The position numbers and the translations under genes are program-made. Shown one piece after another: positions 12,500 through 23,200 of a stretch of DNA of 64,000 nt; the stretch's first letter is position 1, and each line of letters starts with the position of its first letter. The DNA comes from Branchiostoma floridae (taxonomy: Eukaryota > Chordata > Leptocardii > Amphioxiformes > Branchiostomatidae): contig NC_049981.1 in NCBI RefSeq assembly GCF_000003815.2, positions 24,823,856 through 24,887,855 of the forward strand, in the 5' to 3' direction. The notes beneath the pieces were generated by a model. That model was not told the origin of the DNA and searched no databases. It worked only from the letters and a program-made list of their open reading frames with translations.

Positions 12500-13738
12500 C
12501 AAGACAAAAATAGTGTAGGTCTATTTCTGAGACTAAAGATAATATTACCAATGCAAATTCAGAATTAAATTTCACGATGTATGATTTGTACATTATTTAA
12601 AACAATCAGTGTTCTATTTTAAAGAAATAAGAGGCGGGAAAACAAAACGAATAACTAATGCAGTAGGGGCGGGCTTTTAGTTTACATACAACAACGTAGT
12701 CTGCATTATTGCCAATTCAGTTGTGACCGCCTCCACACGTTCTGATGCGTCACGTGTTAGAAGCAAAGAATACATTACCAGAGCGGGAGAGAGAGAGACC
12801 TCATTCTGCAGGTAGCAGCCCGTGGCTTCAATTCAAGACAAGTAAGAGCTTCTATTTTCTGTTTATTGCCGCGCCATGAAGTCAATGTATTTATGTTCTA
12901 CACTACAGTATGCGATTACCTGTAAGATATACAGAATCGTTAGATTCTTTGATGTATCTTTGGCTTAGATATATCTGTCATATTGCCCGAGCAAAATCAC
13001 AGGATTCGTCCCATTGTTGTGATCTAATCACATCAATGAATGGCCCATTTTACTAAATGAAACTACATATGCATCAGGGCGCTAAAGGAATAGCAAATGC
13101 GTAAGTCCTCAGTTTTGCGTAGTATCAAAAGTGAAGAACCCTTATTAGACGTACATGTACGTTGAGACAGTCAACAATCAAAATGCGGTAATTCAATTTC
13201 GAACCACGATACTTAGCAGTTAATGTACCTTTCTGAAGTTTGTATAAACAGATAATCTTTCTATTATCTTATGTAGCGAAAGGTTAGTGCTAGATGTTTC
13301 CAGTGCATTGCAGGTTGTATCTTTATTCTTATAATCCAAATGTACATTCTGAGTCTATGTTAGCTATAACGATAAAGTTTAGGCGCAGCTTTTGGCTTTT
13401 ACGACGATTGACCCAAAGAACTTACCGGCCATTATCCCTGCCCCAGAGGAAACATGTGCGTCACACAGTAGGGATGTGTAGATAGTATTGTGTCAAGGAC
13501 ATTTGGAATGTGTTATAAAACGCCGATAAAAGTCAGTAATGATGGCATTCATACATTTTTGTTGGCACTTAGACTTGCGACTCTATCCACATTTCTCATG
13601 CTGGAGAAGAATAAGAAAAGTTATCTCAATATTACCCATGTTATGAAAACTACGCAACAGTTTGAAATTTATGCTGTAATAAAAAAAGCGTACATAAGAC
13701 CTTTAAAATGAACACACCTCGCAAGGAAACATGACAAA
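12500..13738. other. Intergenic; possible distant 5' region
   Basis: No coding region seen. A purine-rich stretch at 12781-12840 ends in CAAGACAAGTAAGAGC, which contains a good donor-like GTAAGAG. It could be a noncoding 5' exon of the GPCR 6.6 kb downstream, but only transcript data could show this. Confidence 0.25.
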
Positions 13739-13899
13739 ATGACTTCTAGTTGTGGACTCAACGAACAAAAACTCCTTGGAGAAAGAGGTCCTCGGCTTGG
13801 AAAAGCCATGAGAAACAATCTTGAGGCAGCAGAGAAAGCCTGTGCCTTTTTGTGCCAGGAAAGTCGGGGATTGACCAACCTCGGCTGGTTGCCCAGGTG
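13739..13899 (+). CDS. Possible unassigned coding exon
   Basis: An ATG at 13739 opens 53 codons of helix-friendly, charged sequence (for example LLGERGPRLGKAMRNNLEA and KACAFLCQESRGLTNLGW). It runs into CCCAG|GTGAGG, a strong splice donor near 13897. I do not recognise the family, and no partner exon was identified downstream. The minus strand is also open here (13669-14001), so chance remains a real possibility. Confidence 0.2.
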
Positions 13900-13902
13900 A
13901 GG

Positions 13903-14835
13903 GTGTCTGATGATTAAACACCCGAACCCCGGGTTTATAACTGATGATGTGTCCTTGTCGTGCACTATAAGAGTGTATTCTGGAGTTGCACAGTCACGCA
14001 AACACGAAGCAGTACGTATGAACTATTCAGTGAAGATCTAAACCTCCCGTTGGTTTTAGACCGCAGGCAGAAACACTCATCTGGTTTAAGTTCCGGACTG
14101 ACCTGAAAACGCAAAAACGTCACTGCTGTCGCCAATGGGCCTGAATCGGACTATACCGATAGACATAAAACTGCAAGATCTAAGGATGAAACACTATGTA
14201 TCATAACATTCTATCATATAAGTCGCACTTATTTAATCCGGGTGCATGAAATATTTTACGAGGATTCCCTTCAACAAAAATATAGAGGTTGAATTTTAGA
14301 TGTTTTCCTCTTCGATATTCATTTCAAAGGTACCGACGACTTTCGTATAAACATCATTTCAACACTCTATTGATATTTATTTGATGTGATAGATGGCGAC
14401 AGCAGTCTGTTTGAGTTTCGCTGGACCACCATCCAATTAAGTTAAAAGGAGGACGCGTAAACACATGTACAAGTGAATTCAGGCCACGAAGCCCCATGCG
14501 ATTGCAAATCCATCTACCACTGGCCAAGGATTTTGCGATCTCGCTTTAAGATGTTAGCAGGGCTTTTTTTCTTAGTAAAATAATTACCTCGTACATGTAC
14601 TTAGTGTAGGTAAGGCACTGATTCAGGCCACACGTGTACAGTGGTGCTGGTCGCCAGGAAGGTAGAATGTGATTAGAAAATAGAAATGAAAATACTTGGT
14701 TATCATTTTTAGTAGGGTGTTTCATGTCGAGATAACCGGCTGTCGTTTTATCATATAAAAGTTCATTTCCAAAAGGCCCAAGGACAAATGGATCTGGAGA
14801 TTGAATTTCACTTGCTCCACCTCACAAGAGAATGA
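13903..14835. other. Intergenic, no feature seen
   Basis: No coding region or element recognised. A weak polypyrimidine/poly-T run lies near 14565. Confidence 0.45.
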
Positions 14836-14899
14836 CTGATGTGATGATGATGATGATAATAATAATGATATGATGATGATGATGAATTGATGATGATGA
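14836..14899. repeat. (GAT)n/(AAT)n microsatellite
   Basis: Runs of GATGATGAT with interspersed AATAATAAT. It produces spurious Ser/His/Ile-rich open frames on the minus strand. Confidence 0.9.
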
Positions 14900-15554
14900 G
14901 AATTGTCCATAGCTCCAACACTTAGGCAGGGAAGAACATAAAACGCTGGATAAAATAGTTCATTTAAACCCTAGCCCTCGACAATAGACTACAGAATAAT
15001 AACTAATAATAGATTTATTCAAGACAGGATAAGGTCCTCTTTACACTGGACGGCAATCACTGAGCAACATCACAGAGGCCAAATGTGTTTTTCTAATTTG
15101 TCTAAAATAAATATTTTCCCAAATAAGGACCAAGTAAGCTACACAATTGCAAAATTCCCGTTCACGGTGTTGGCATATTCTTGAAACTAAAAGATAGCGC
15201 AATAGACGTCTATGTGATCAGTCTGTGGGATGATGTATCACAACAAATGTTGTCTTTGAATAGATTTTGACGCTTTTTGGCTTCTTTCTACTTACTTGCA
15301 AGCCCATTTTGTGTAAATCTATTTGGCTTCTGCCTTTCACTCAACATACATCCGCATTAAAAGCTATTTTTGCCTGACTTTATATCAGTCCTTGGTAACA
15401 CCTACTAAACATCAAATTTTCAAGATACCGTTTACATGAAGGAGGTTGATAGAACCCTCCACAATGTCCAAAGGGACCAATTATCACCAAGAAGAGCCTG
15501 GATACATGTAGCTTGGTGTCGCGTTGCAAAGTTGTTTTTTTCATGTCTCTATGG
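14900..15554. other. Intergenic, no feature seen
   Basis: AT-rich sequence without supported features. Confidence 0.45.
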
Positions 15555-16175
15555 CTTACATACATACATACATAATTCATCCGGCTTTACACCGGTGGGG
15601 CACAGTCCAAAGCACAAGTTTTCCAGTATGATCTGTCCTTCATGGCAGACACTAAACTTGACCCTGACAGTCCAATGTCTCTTTCTATCATTGTCTTTAA
15701 GGTAATGTATGGTCGGCCAACTCTGCGCCTTCCTTCTGGCAGCCAGTCCATTAGTCTCCCTGCAGGCTCGTTCCCACGAACCGCGTGCCCTGCCAGGGCG
15801 AGCCGGCGCTGCCTCACCACAGATGAAATGGCTGGGAGTGGGCCGTATAGTTGCTTGTTGGTTAAACAGTCTCTCCATGAAACATTATACACCTTTCTCA
15901 AAATTTTCGTATAAGTACCATCCAATTTTTTGCTCTGGGCTGCTGTCATAGTCCATGACTCACAACTATACAGTAGAATGGACTCAGTACATGCTTTAAA
16001 CACTTCGGTTTTTGTGTGCTTTCTGATGGGTGCTTTCCATATCTTTTGTAAGGAATGGAGAGAACTCCAGGCTTGAGCAATCCTACATTCCATATCCTTC
16101 TCAGAATTGGTATAGCCACCTAAGTACTTAAAGTCTACTACACGCTCGATTTCAGAACCATTTCTATGGCTTAAA
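15555..16175 (-). pseudogene. RTE-like LINE, 5'-truncated 3' end
   Basis: The minus-strand frame 16093-15587, extendable upstream to about 16175 (SEIERVVDFKYLGGYTNSEK), reads as the post-RT C-terminal domain of an RTE-like non-LTR retrotransposon. Landmarks are DFKYLGG, LLYSCESWTMTAAQSKKLDG, NVSWRDCLTNKQLYG, RQRRLALAGHAVR and GRRRVGRPYITL. The ORF ends in CAPPV, followed by a GCCGGATGAATT-type terminus and a short (ATGT)n tail at 15560-15575. Such microsatellite tails are typical of RTE-like LINEs. The frame is intact over about 190 codons, suggesting modest age. It is a 5'-truncated insertion and not a host gene. Confidence 0.85.
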
Positions 16176-16179
16176 GATG

Positions 16180-18960
16180 TGTAAAATCGTCAAAGGAACA
16201 GCTGGAAACGTGATAGTAGAAGGTGAAACGCCATATACAAAAGGAGAAAGAAAGATGAAAAGTGTTTTCGAATTCAAACTTCACATAGATGCGTTGTTAG
16301 GTAAAGAAATGTGGTAATAATAATGGTATATTTTTCAAAGGGCGTGGAACAACCCTGTAAATTCGACATTTCTTGTTTGCCTAATAGCAACCGAACCAAG
16401 CTGCAAGCTCATTTTGATAAAACATTAATGATCTACACAAACTTTATCACCGCAGGCCTCTTTGTAACGAGGCAATTACACTCCTTTGCTTCTACATGTA
16501 TCAAGTTACTTTCAGCCATTGCGAAAATATCATGTTGTTGTTTCTTCATCTTTGGTAACATGTAAAGCGCGACTGTAACAGAACCCAGGAACTGAGACAA
16601 TTAGTTCGCGCATGCGCTTTAATGGATGTATTTTTGATGCACCAATCCAGTATTAGTCTAAATGTCTATTGATTAACGGTCGCAAATGATTCCTAATAAA
16701 ATATACTGCTTTGATTTGGTTTTGTGTCCACGCCATCTGTGGTACAGTCCAACTCCCCATGCAACAGAACCGGTTCAGATATGTTGCAGACGGCTCTCCT
16801 CTCCATCCCCTGCCCACACGTTGCTCTCATGGACACATCAACATTGGCCTGGGTTGAAACACTTTTTTTTTTCATTTGACTTCCAGATTTGGGGATATTT
16901 AGGGATTCTATGGTTTCTGATAGGACCAGGATTAAGTGAGACACAGCGTCATTGTAATTTAAACATCAGGAATGAAAATGATTTTTGGTGCGCCGTTTTC
17001 TGTAGGTTTGGTGTGCCGTTTTCAGAATTCAATAGGGTGTTGTACTGTGATGGAAGTACTTTAAAGATTGCTACATATTATTGATTTGAGAGACTGTAAC
17101 AAGGATTAAAAAACGTTTTAGGCAGAGAAGCCGAAATGTTCCTTTCTCAACAAAGTTTCAACATCGTCCAGTTACGGATAGAACTGATTATGAAGATACG
17201 TACAGTCAGATTCAATATAAATTTAGTAAAACTCAATAAGGCGCAATGGGAAAAATTCGGTTAAATCCATAAAAGGTCGCCCTATGCTCGGTTAATGATC
17301 CAGCCAGCTTCCACAAGTTGTTACGTCCGATGGGTGATTAATTTTTTATTCTATAGGACCCCACGTGGTGTATATTCAGCATGGCCTAATTGTTTGCCTA
17401 TGGGACTGACATTTTCTTCCAACCAGCTGTTTGTCTGGCGGGGTTTGAGACTTGTGGTGTACGATTACTGGTGATATTAAAACGCCCTGGCAAGGAGGGC
17501 TTTTAACACTTCTATAAATCAGAGCGGTATTATTGTCTCTATCGAAAGCTTTATTAAAATGTGTGAGAAAGCTCACTTGCGATTTGTGTAAGCCGGAGTT
17601 GGAATTAATCCACAAGCACCCCAACATGTTTAGCGACTAAGATGAACAAAAGGGGTCAAAACTGCCCCATTATAATTTGACTAGTAATATCTTTTACTAG
17701 TGTATATTTTCACAACCGTTTGTGTGTCTGTGTTCTTGTGTGTGTCTGTCTGTCAACAAGATAATCTAAACGGCTTGATAAATTGGTTTCGTACTTGGTG
17801 TGTGAAAAACATTACTTGATAAATATACACGAGAGTGCAACATCCGTCACGAGATAGCATACATCGCTTTAGCAAAAAGCAGTTGCTTTCATAAGATCAG
17901 GTACGCAATTGTCGCCTAATGTAGGGTTAATACAATCAGTGACCTGCATTGTGTATGAATATGCTAGTAATGTTAGGACGTTATCCTTTATGCGCTTCTG
18001 ATTCAATCAGGGGAGAAAGTTACCATTTCAAAGTACACCGTGAAGTTAATGCTTACGACGCTTTGCAGCTATCAGCTATCTGCATTTAGATTAGACAAGG
18101 CTTACGGAACACACATCACTAAGGTCAGAAAAGTTTGTCAGCTAGACTTGACAGAGCCATTTCCTAGAACAGACGCATTAAAACTTTTTGTGTCTTTCTT
18201 TTTTCTCTCTGATGAAGACGTCAACGTCACAGAAAATATGTGTTCCAAAGGCATTGTATTATTGAGCATAAATTGTTAACATTAATAACTTTTATTTCGT
18301 AATTGACATGACGTAAAACGAGTCTAACACTTTTGGCAACACGTGTAAATTATTTTTTTGAAACTTTAAAAATACACTAATTATTAAATGTTGGTACATG
18401 AAATGTACATATTACAATGTTAAGGTATTATCATTGAGTCTTGTACTGAGAGTATAATATATATCCTGTCGCCGTCTACAGTCAAGTGGCAATATGATTG
18501 ATTATTAGCTAGTAGCTGACACAGTGATACGTTCTGCTCGTAGGCCGGCACACCAGGGTTTTTCCTTCAGGCTGTGGGTCTGGCAGGAGAGGATTAAGAA
18601 ATCTTCGAGAAATGAAAGCAGATGGCATATCCTCGGGCAAACTAATTAAGATAAGCTGTCTACAGAGTACTCAAAGGTCTGTTCTTTAGAAAGGTAATTA
18701 TTGTCATCACATATCAATCTTGGGAGTAAATTTAATGGCGGGAGCAGGTGTTGATGCTATTTGCCTGTACTATTTGTAATTCATCATATAACGGGTAATG
18801 TTCACCAATAATCATATTTAGACTGGGGGGGGGGGTGGCTGGGGGCTAGAAGTGCCCACGCCAACTCTGACGTCGAATAAAGCCATCCTAGCACACGTCG
18901 TGCTGGGACTACAAAACTTGCTGACTATTCCTAAAGTATTGTTGGCAACAAATCCTAAGT
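16180..18960. other. Intergenic; probable GPCR upstream region
   Basis: No supported gene. The 16686-17084 (+) and 16693-16944 (-) open frames overlap on opposite strands and neither shows a domain. A short GT-rich stretch lies at 17720-17755 and a run of nine or more G at 18825. Confidence 0.45.
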
Positions 18961-18964
18961 AAAA

Positions 18965-19270
18965 AATATGCCTATTTCAATTTGTGTCGTCATGGTTCCT
19001 TACAGGCACATTTTACCGAATATATAATTTCTGTTTAGATAATGAGGTTTCAAGGTTTAATTGCTAGACCACAATTGTTTTTTTTTTTCTATATCATCAA
19101 CATCCTATGTACTTTTATGTTACATTTATGATTAAATATTCATAATCATGCTCACTTGATGACGTCATGGTCAAAATCCAAGATGGCGAACTTTGTCAGT
19201 AGCGACAGTAAACATGTTATTTTTACAAAAGTTCCGTCAGCATATTTTTTTTGTACAAAACACATTTGTA
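18965..19270. repeat. Relic of a piggyBac-type MITE family
   Basis: Aligned in order with the interior of the element at 53288-54210: CATGGTTCCTTACAGGCAC/CATGGCAACGG...GGGCAT, GACCACAATTGTT/AACCACACTTGTT, ATGATTAAATATTCATAAT/ATGATTCAATATTCATAAT, TGACGTCAT and ATCCAAGATGGCG. The terminal CCCTCAAACCACCG repeats are not visible, so it is an internal remnant. It ends about 200 bp before the GPCR start codon. Confidence 0.55.
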
Positions 19271-19368
19271 TGAACCCTTTAATCCACTTCTATTGGGTTT
19301 TAGGCTTTTGGGTTATATGTACAAAAGAATACATCTTCTGTAACTGATCGTTTGTCCCTTTTTTACAG

Positions 19369-20248
19369 ATTCGTGCTACCACTCCAATGGCGTTGACAAT
19401 GACAAAATATGATATTACTCATTATTTCTAGATGAATATGTAGAGTGGGTGGGTAGGTATGACCGTCCGAGATGAATAACACGGAATGTAGACAGGATAT
19501 AGTTATGATTGACTTTAATTCTTCGAGTCCTTGGGTCTATAAGAATGAGTCAGATTTTCAAAACGGATCATTCCCCCTTACTGGAACAGCATCCTCTCTC
19601 TCTATCGCATCTCAATCCGCCCTTATCATTTTCTACGGAGCCGCCACGTTTCTGTCACTAGTAGGAAACTCTATGGTAGTACTAGTGCTTACCAGAGATG
19701 CCCTGAAACGGACAGACCTAAACGTGTATCTCATAAACTTGGCGTTCGCGGATATCACCATGGCAGTGTTTTGCATGCCGTTTAGTTTTACCGAAGTTAT
19801 GCTGCAGGGGTGGATATGGGGAGAAGTAATGTGTCCTCTGGTAAGATTCTCACAGCAAACAAGCGTGCTAGTGAGCATCTTTACCCTCGTGACGATCGGA
19901 GTTGATCGTTACTACGGCGTGGTGCACCCCCTGATGATTCGGGTGACGAAGACCAGGGCCAGGCTGATCGTGGTATTGATCTGGGTGCTGTCGTCCGGCC
20001 TGGCCATCCCCCAGTTGGTCGTCTCCCGACAGGTGGTCTACAGTAACGGCGACGTGAACATGTGCGAGGAGATCTGGGCCAACAATTACGAGTTCGGCTA
20101 CACCATCGCCTTCATGATCGTGTCCTACGCCCTGCCCGTGGTGGTCCTGTGCGGCACGTACCTCCGGATCGGTACCGAGCTGTGGGGCAAGGCACCGGCA
20201 GATGTCGGCCGGATCGACGACAACAACCAAGCACGCCAACGGAAGAAG
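19369..20248 (+). CDS. GPCR exon 1 (start codon to ICL3)
   Basis: Coding part 19472-20248 is 259 codons and ends exactly at a codon border before GTAACT. ATG 19472 has a purine at -3 and gives an N-terminus with sequons, so I take it as the start. A TTTTTTACAG acceptor at 19359-19368 suggests this exon begins in the 5' UTR at 19369, which would need at least one more noncoding upstream exon. Codon use becomes strongly GC-rich from about 19880 on, unlike the AT-rich flanks. If the intron were retained, the frame would run to a stop near 20341. Confidence 0.85.
19459..19479 (+). promoter_or_regulatory. uORF overlapping GPCR start
   Basis: ATG at 19459 opens MTVRDE followed by TAA at 19477-19479, in a different frame and ending just after the main ATG at 19472. 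If it lies in the mature 5' leader, such an overlapping uORF would be expected to lower main-frame initiation. Confidence 0.45.
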
Positions 20249-23200
20249 GTAACTCATTTCAAGATCGTAAGCAACATCCAGCTGTTAGATCCGGGATTCT
20301 TACTGGGAATATCGCATAATATAAAGCTAGAGACAACGTGACACTTAAAGGTCTTTATGATTTACCTTTTAATTGGGATATTGCTAAAATACTGAATAAT
20401 GAGTAGTCTCAAAGGTCTAGGAACGCATGTGCATGTTAGCGAGTATGGTGCATTATGGTCTGGATAAAAGTTCAAGAGCTCTTTGCTTGTTGACAAGTTC
20501 TGGTTGTCTAAACATGGTTGTCTAGACGTTCTTTGGCTACACAAGATGACACTAGTTTGATCTAATTTGGAATTGTTCTGGCAAATGGTCGCGAGTGAAG
20601 GGTCCAAAATGCAAAGGGACCAAAATGCTCAGACCCTGTACGAATTGCTGAATAGATACACTGCAGTATCGGATTTTGGTCTGATAAGAACCAATAAAGG
20701 TCAAGGTCAATTTTGGACCCCTGGGGGCTTTCTACGCTACTGCAGAAACAATCTCGCTTTATGTGTCTTTTGTTCTCTTTTGTCTTTTGAAATAAACCAG
20801 CTCTTAGAAAGCAAATGACGTGTTTGGTTGAGTGTTGTTGTCATGATCCATGTAAAATACATCAGATCTAATAAGAAGTAATAAAGGCCAAGGCGGCTTT
20901 CTACGCTACTTCATGTACGGGATAGAAAAAAAATTCACGCATTTTGTGTCTTTTGTCCTCGTCATACCATGATCTTGATCTTCTGTGTCTATTTTTAGAT
21001 CATCAAGATGCTGTGCACAGTGGTCATCATGTTCGTGGTGTCATGGCTGCCTCTCCACGTGTTCCGCTTCATCCTGGACCTGCATCCCGAGTTCGTGTAC
21101 GGCAACCCGGACCGATCCTACATCTTCTTCTTCTGGTAAGATTCTTTTTCTTCTTCTTTTTTTTCAACTTAGCAACAATGTAAGCATAGACGCGTTTTAG
21201 GTGACGTCACATGATCGCTACCATGTTGGTGTCCAATTTGCATTTCAGTGAATAAAAACATATTCAATTCATCAATCTTCTAAAACTCTCAAATAATCCC
21301 TATTATACATCAAAGGGTCCAGAAAACCAGGAGGCAGATTAAATATGCTGTACACGCTTGAGCAATACAACAGGGATACCAAGATGGTGGTCAGCACCTG
21401 CCTTGTTAATATTGGGAGTTGGTAAAAGTTTGTCAAATCAACAAAAAGCAAACTGGTTGAGATAGATTGAAATAATTTAATCAAGATTAGTGACATGAAC
21501 ATTAACATGAAGAACAAAATGAAGTTTATGTCGAAGGCCCATTAGTAGATGACGTTTCCTTACATGAATATAAACCCGAAAAACATATTCAGATCAGCAT
21601 CGTAGCGGTTAACCAATAGTAACTAACAGATATAGCTCATATACTGACAATTTTAATCTGAAACCAGTTCGTCAACTCAAAAAGTCATATTACATTATCA
21701 CGTAATTAGACTACGTTTTTCCTGATTTCTAAACCTAGACTAAGCTCTTGCTTACACTTGTCAAAATGGCGCCAAGCAATTCAACGTAATCTCTTTAACC
21801 ACTGCAGCTGCCCCGAAGTAAAGGTACTACTAACAGTGGCTCATGCACAACTGAGCAATCAAAGATTCATATTAACCTCATTCTTTTTAGATCAGCGATG
21901 CTGTTATAATGTGGCCCTGACTTGTAACATGCGTCACCTTTTAATACATTTATCCAATTATCTCGAGCCTGTTTGGAATGGTTACAAGAGGTCCTCTCTA
22001 ATTGAGTCAGACAACCGCTGTTTCTCAAGAACATAGGAACACATTGAGTCAATGTACGCTTTGTACATGTACAATGTACATTGAGTCAACCAGCTGCTAG
22101 AAAGCCAATAGCGTGGTTGGTCAGGGTGTTGTTGGCATGAAGTTGTTTTCATTGACGCATGTAAAAAAAATTGCATACGGTATACAGAGACAGAACATAC
22201 AATTTGCTACTACTGTGAGGTACGGCTTCGACAATTTGATAGTTTCGCTTCTCTATGCAAGTATAATGAGATGGCTGCCAGTGTCAGTGCGCATATTGTC
22301 CCCTCAACCCTAACTTGGTAATGTACGTCTTTGCCTCCATGAAATCTATGAGAAGGGACCTGCAGGCCGATTTACGTTCTTCATGAATAAAGGCACAAAG
22401 ACTCTTCATAGATTTATACATGGTTATCTCTTTATAAAGGTTAATGTCTTTTGGCCATGTGCGATAGTTAGTATATGATTAAAGAAGCTTGATTGCTTTT
22501 AATATCTTTCCATACAGCGCCCACTGGCTGGCAATGTCCCATAGCTTCATGAACCCGATTGTGTACAGCTTCATGAACGATCGATTCCGGGTAAGTAGTA
22601 TATATCATTGTTATACAATTACTTATAAAGGCGAGAAAACTTATGATAAACTACACCAGAGGAAATCAGGGGAGAACTTGAAAGCTCTTTTTATTTTATT
22701 TCAGATCAAATTTCTTTTCGAAGATTAGAGACAGGGATTTTTATGTGAAGTTCCTCGGTATTTACTTGGTGTGTTAATGTCCGAATATGTTGGTATACGG
22801 TAAATCTGGAAACGTGGCTTGTCTACAGTGCTTAAGGTTTATTAAAATAATCTATAAACATCAGAACCCATCAACCCGGATAGGGGTTCAGATTTCCGAG
22901 AAGTCATGTTTATCGGGCAATCGGCCGCACAGTTGTCCTGACGAACGAAGACTATACGAACGCCACGAACTCAATTATGTTGTTGAAAACATGATTTACA
23001 TAACACGATTTCATGTGTGCGCAGGTTGAGCTGTGCCACCTGCTCCGGCAAATGGTGGCCTGCCGTGCGGCTCGTCGGCGCCCCGCTATCCAACAGCGCC
23101 GCAAGAAGATGGGAAACATAGAGATGGTGGAGCTCAAGAATCAACCAGGCAACACCGACGGCAGCATGTCCCAATCCCCGGATCCGCAGGCTTGTAGTCC

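Noticed and set aside
16686-17084. 132-codon frame on + and 83-codon frame on - over the same DNA
   Set aside because: Mutually overlapping, no domain, no convincing splice sites. Composition like the flanking intergenic DNA.
19868-20257. 129-codon minus-strand frame rich in His, Asp and Val
   Set aside because: Antisense shadow of GPCR exon 1, caused by its GC-rich codons.
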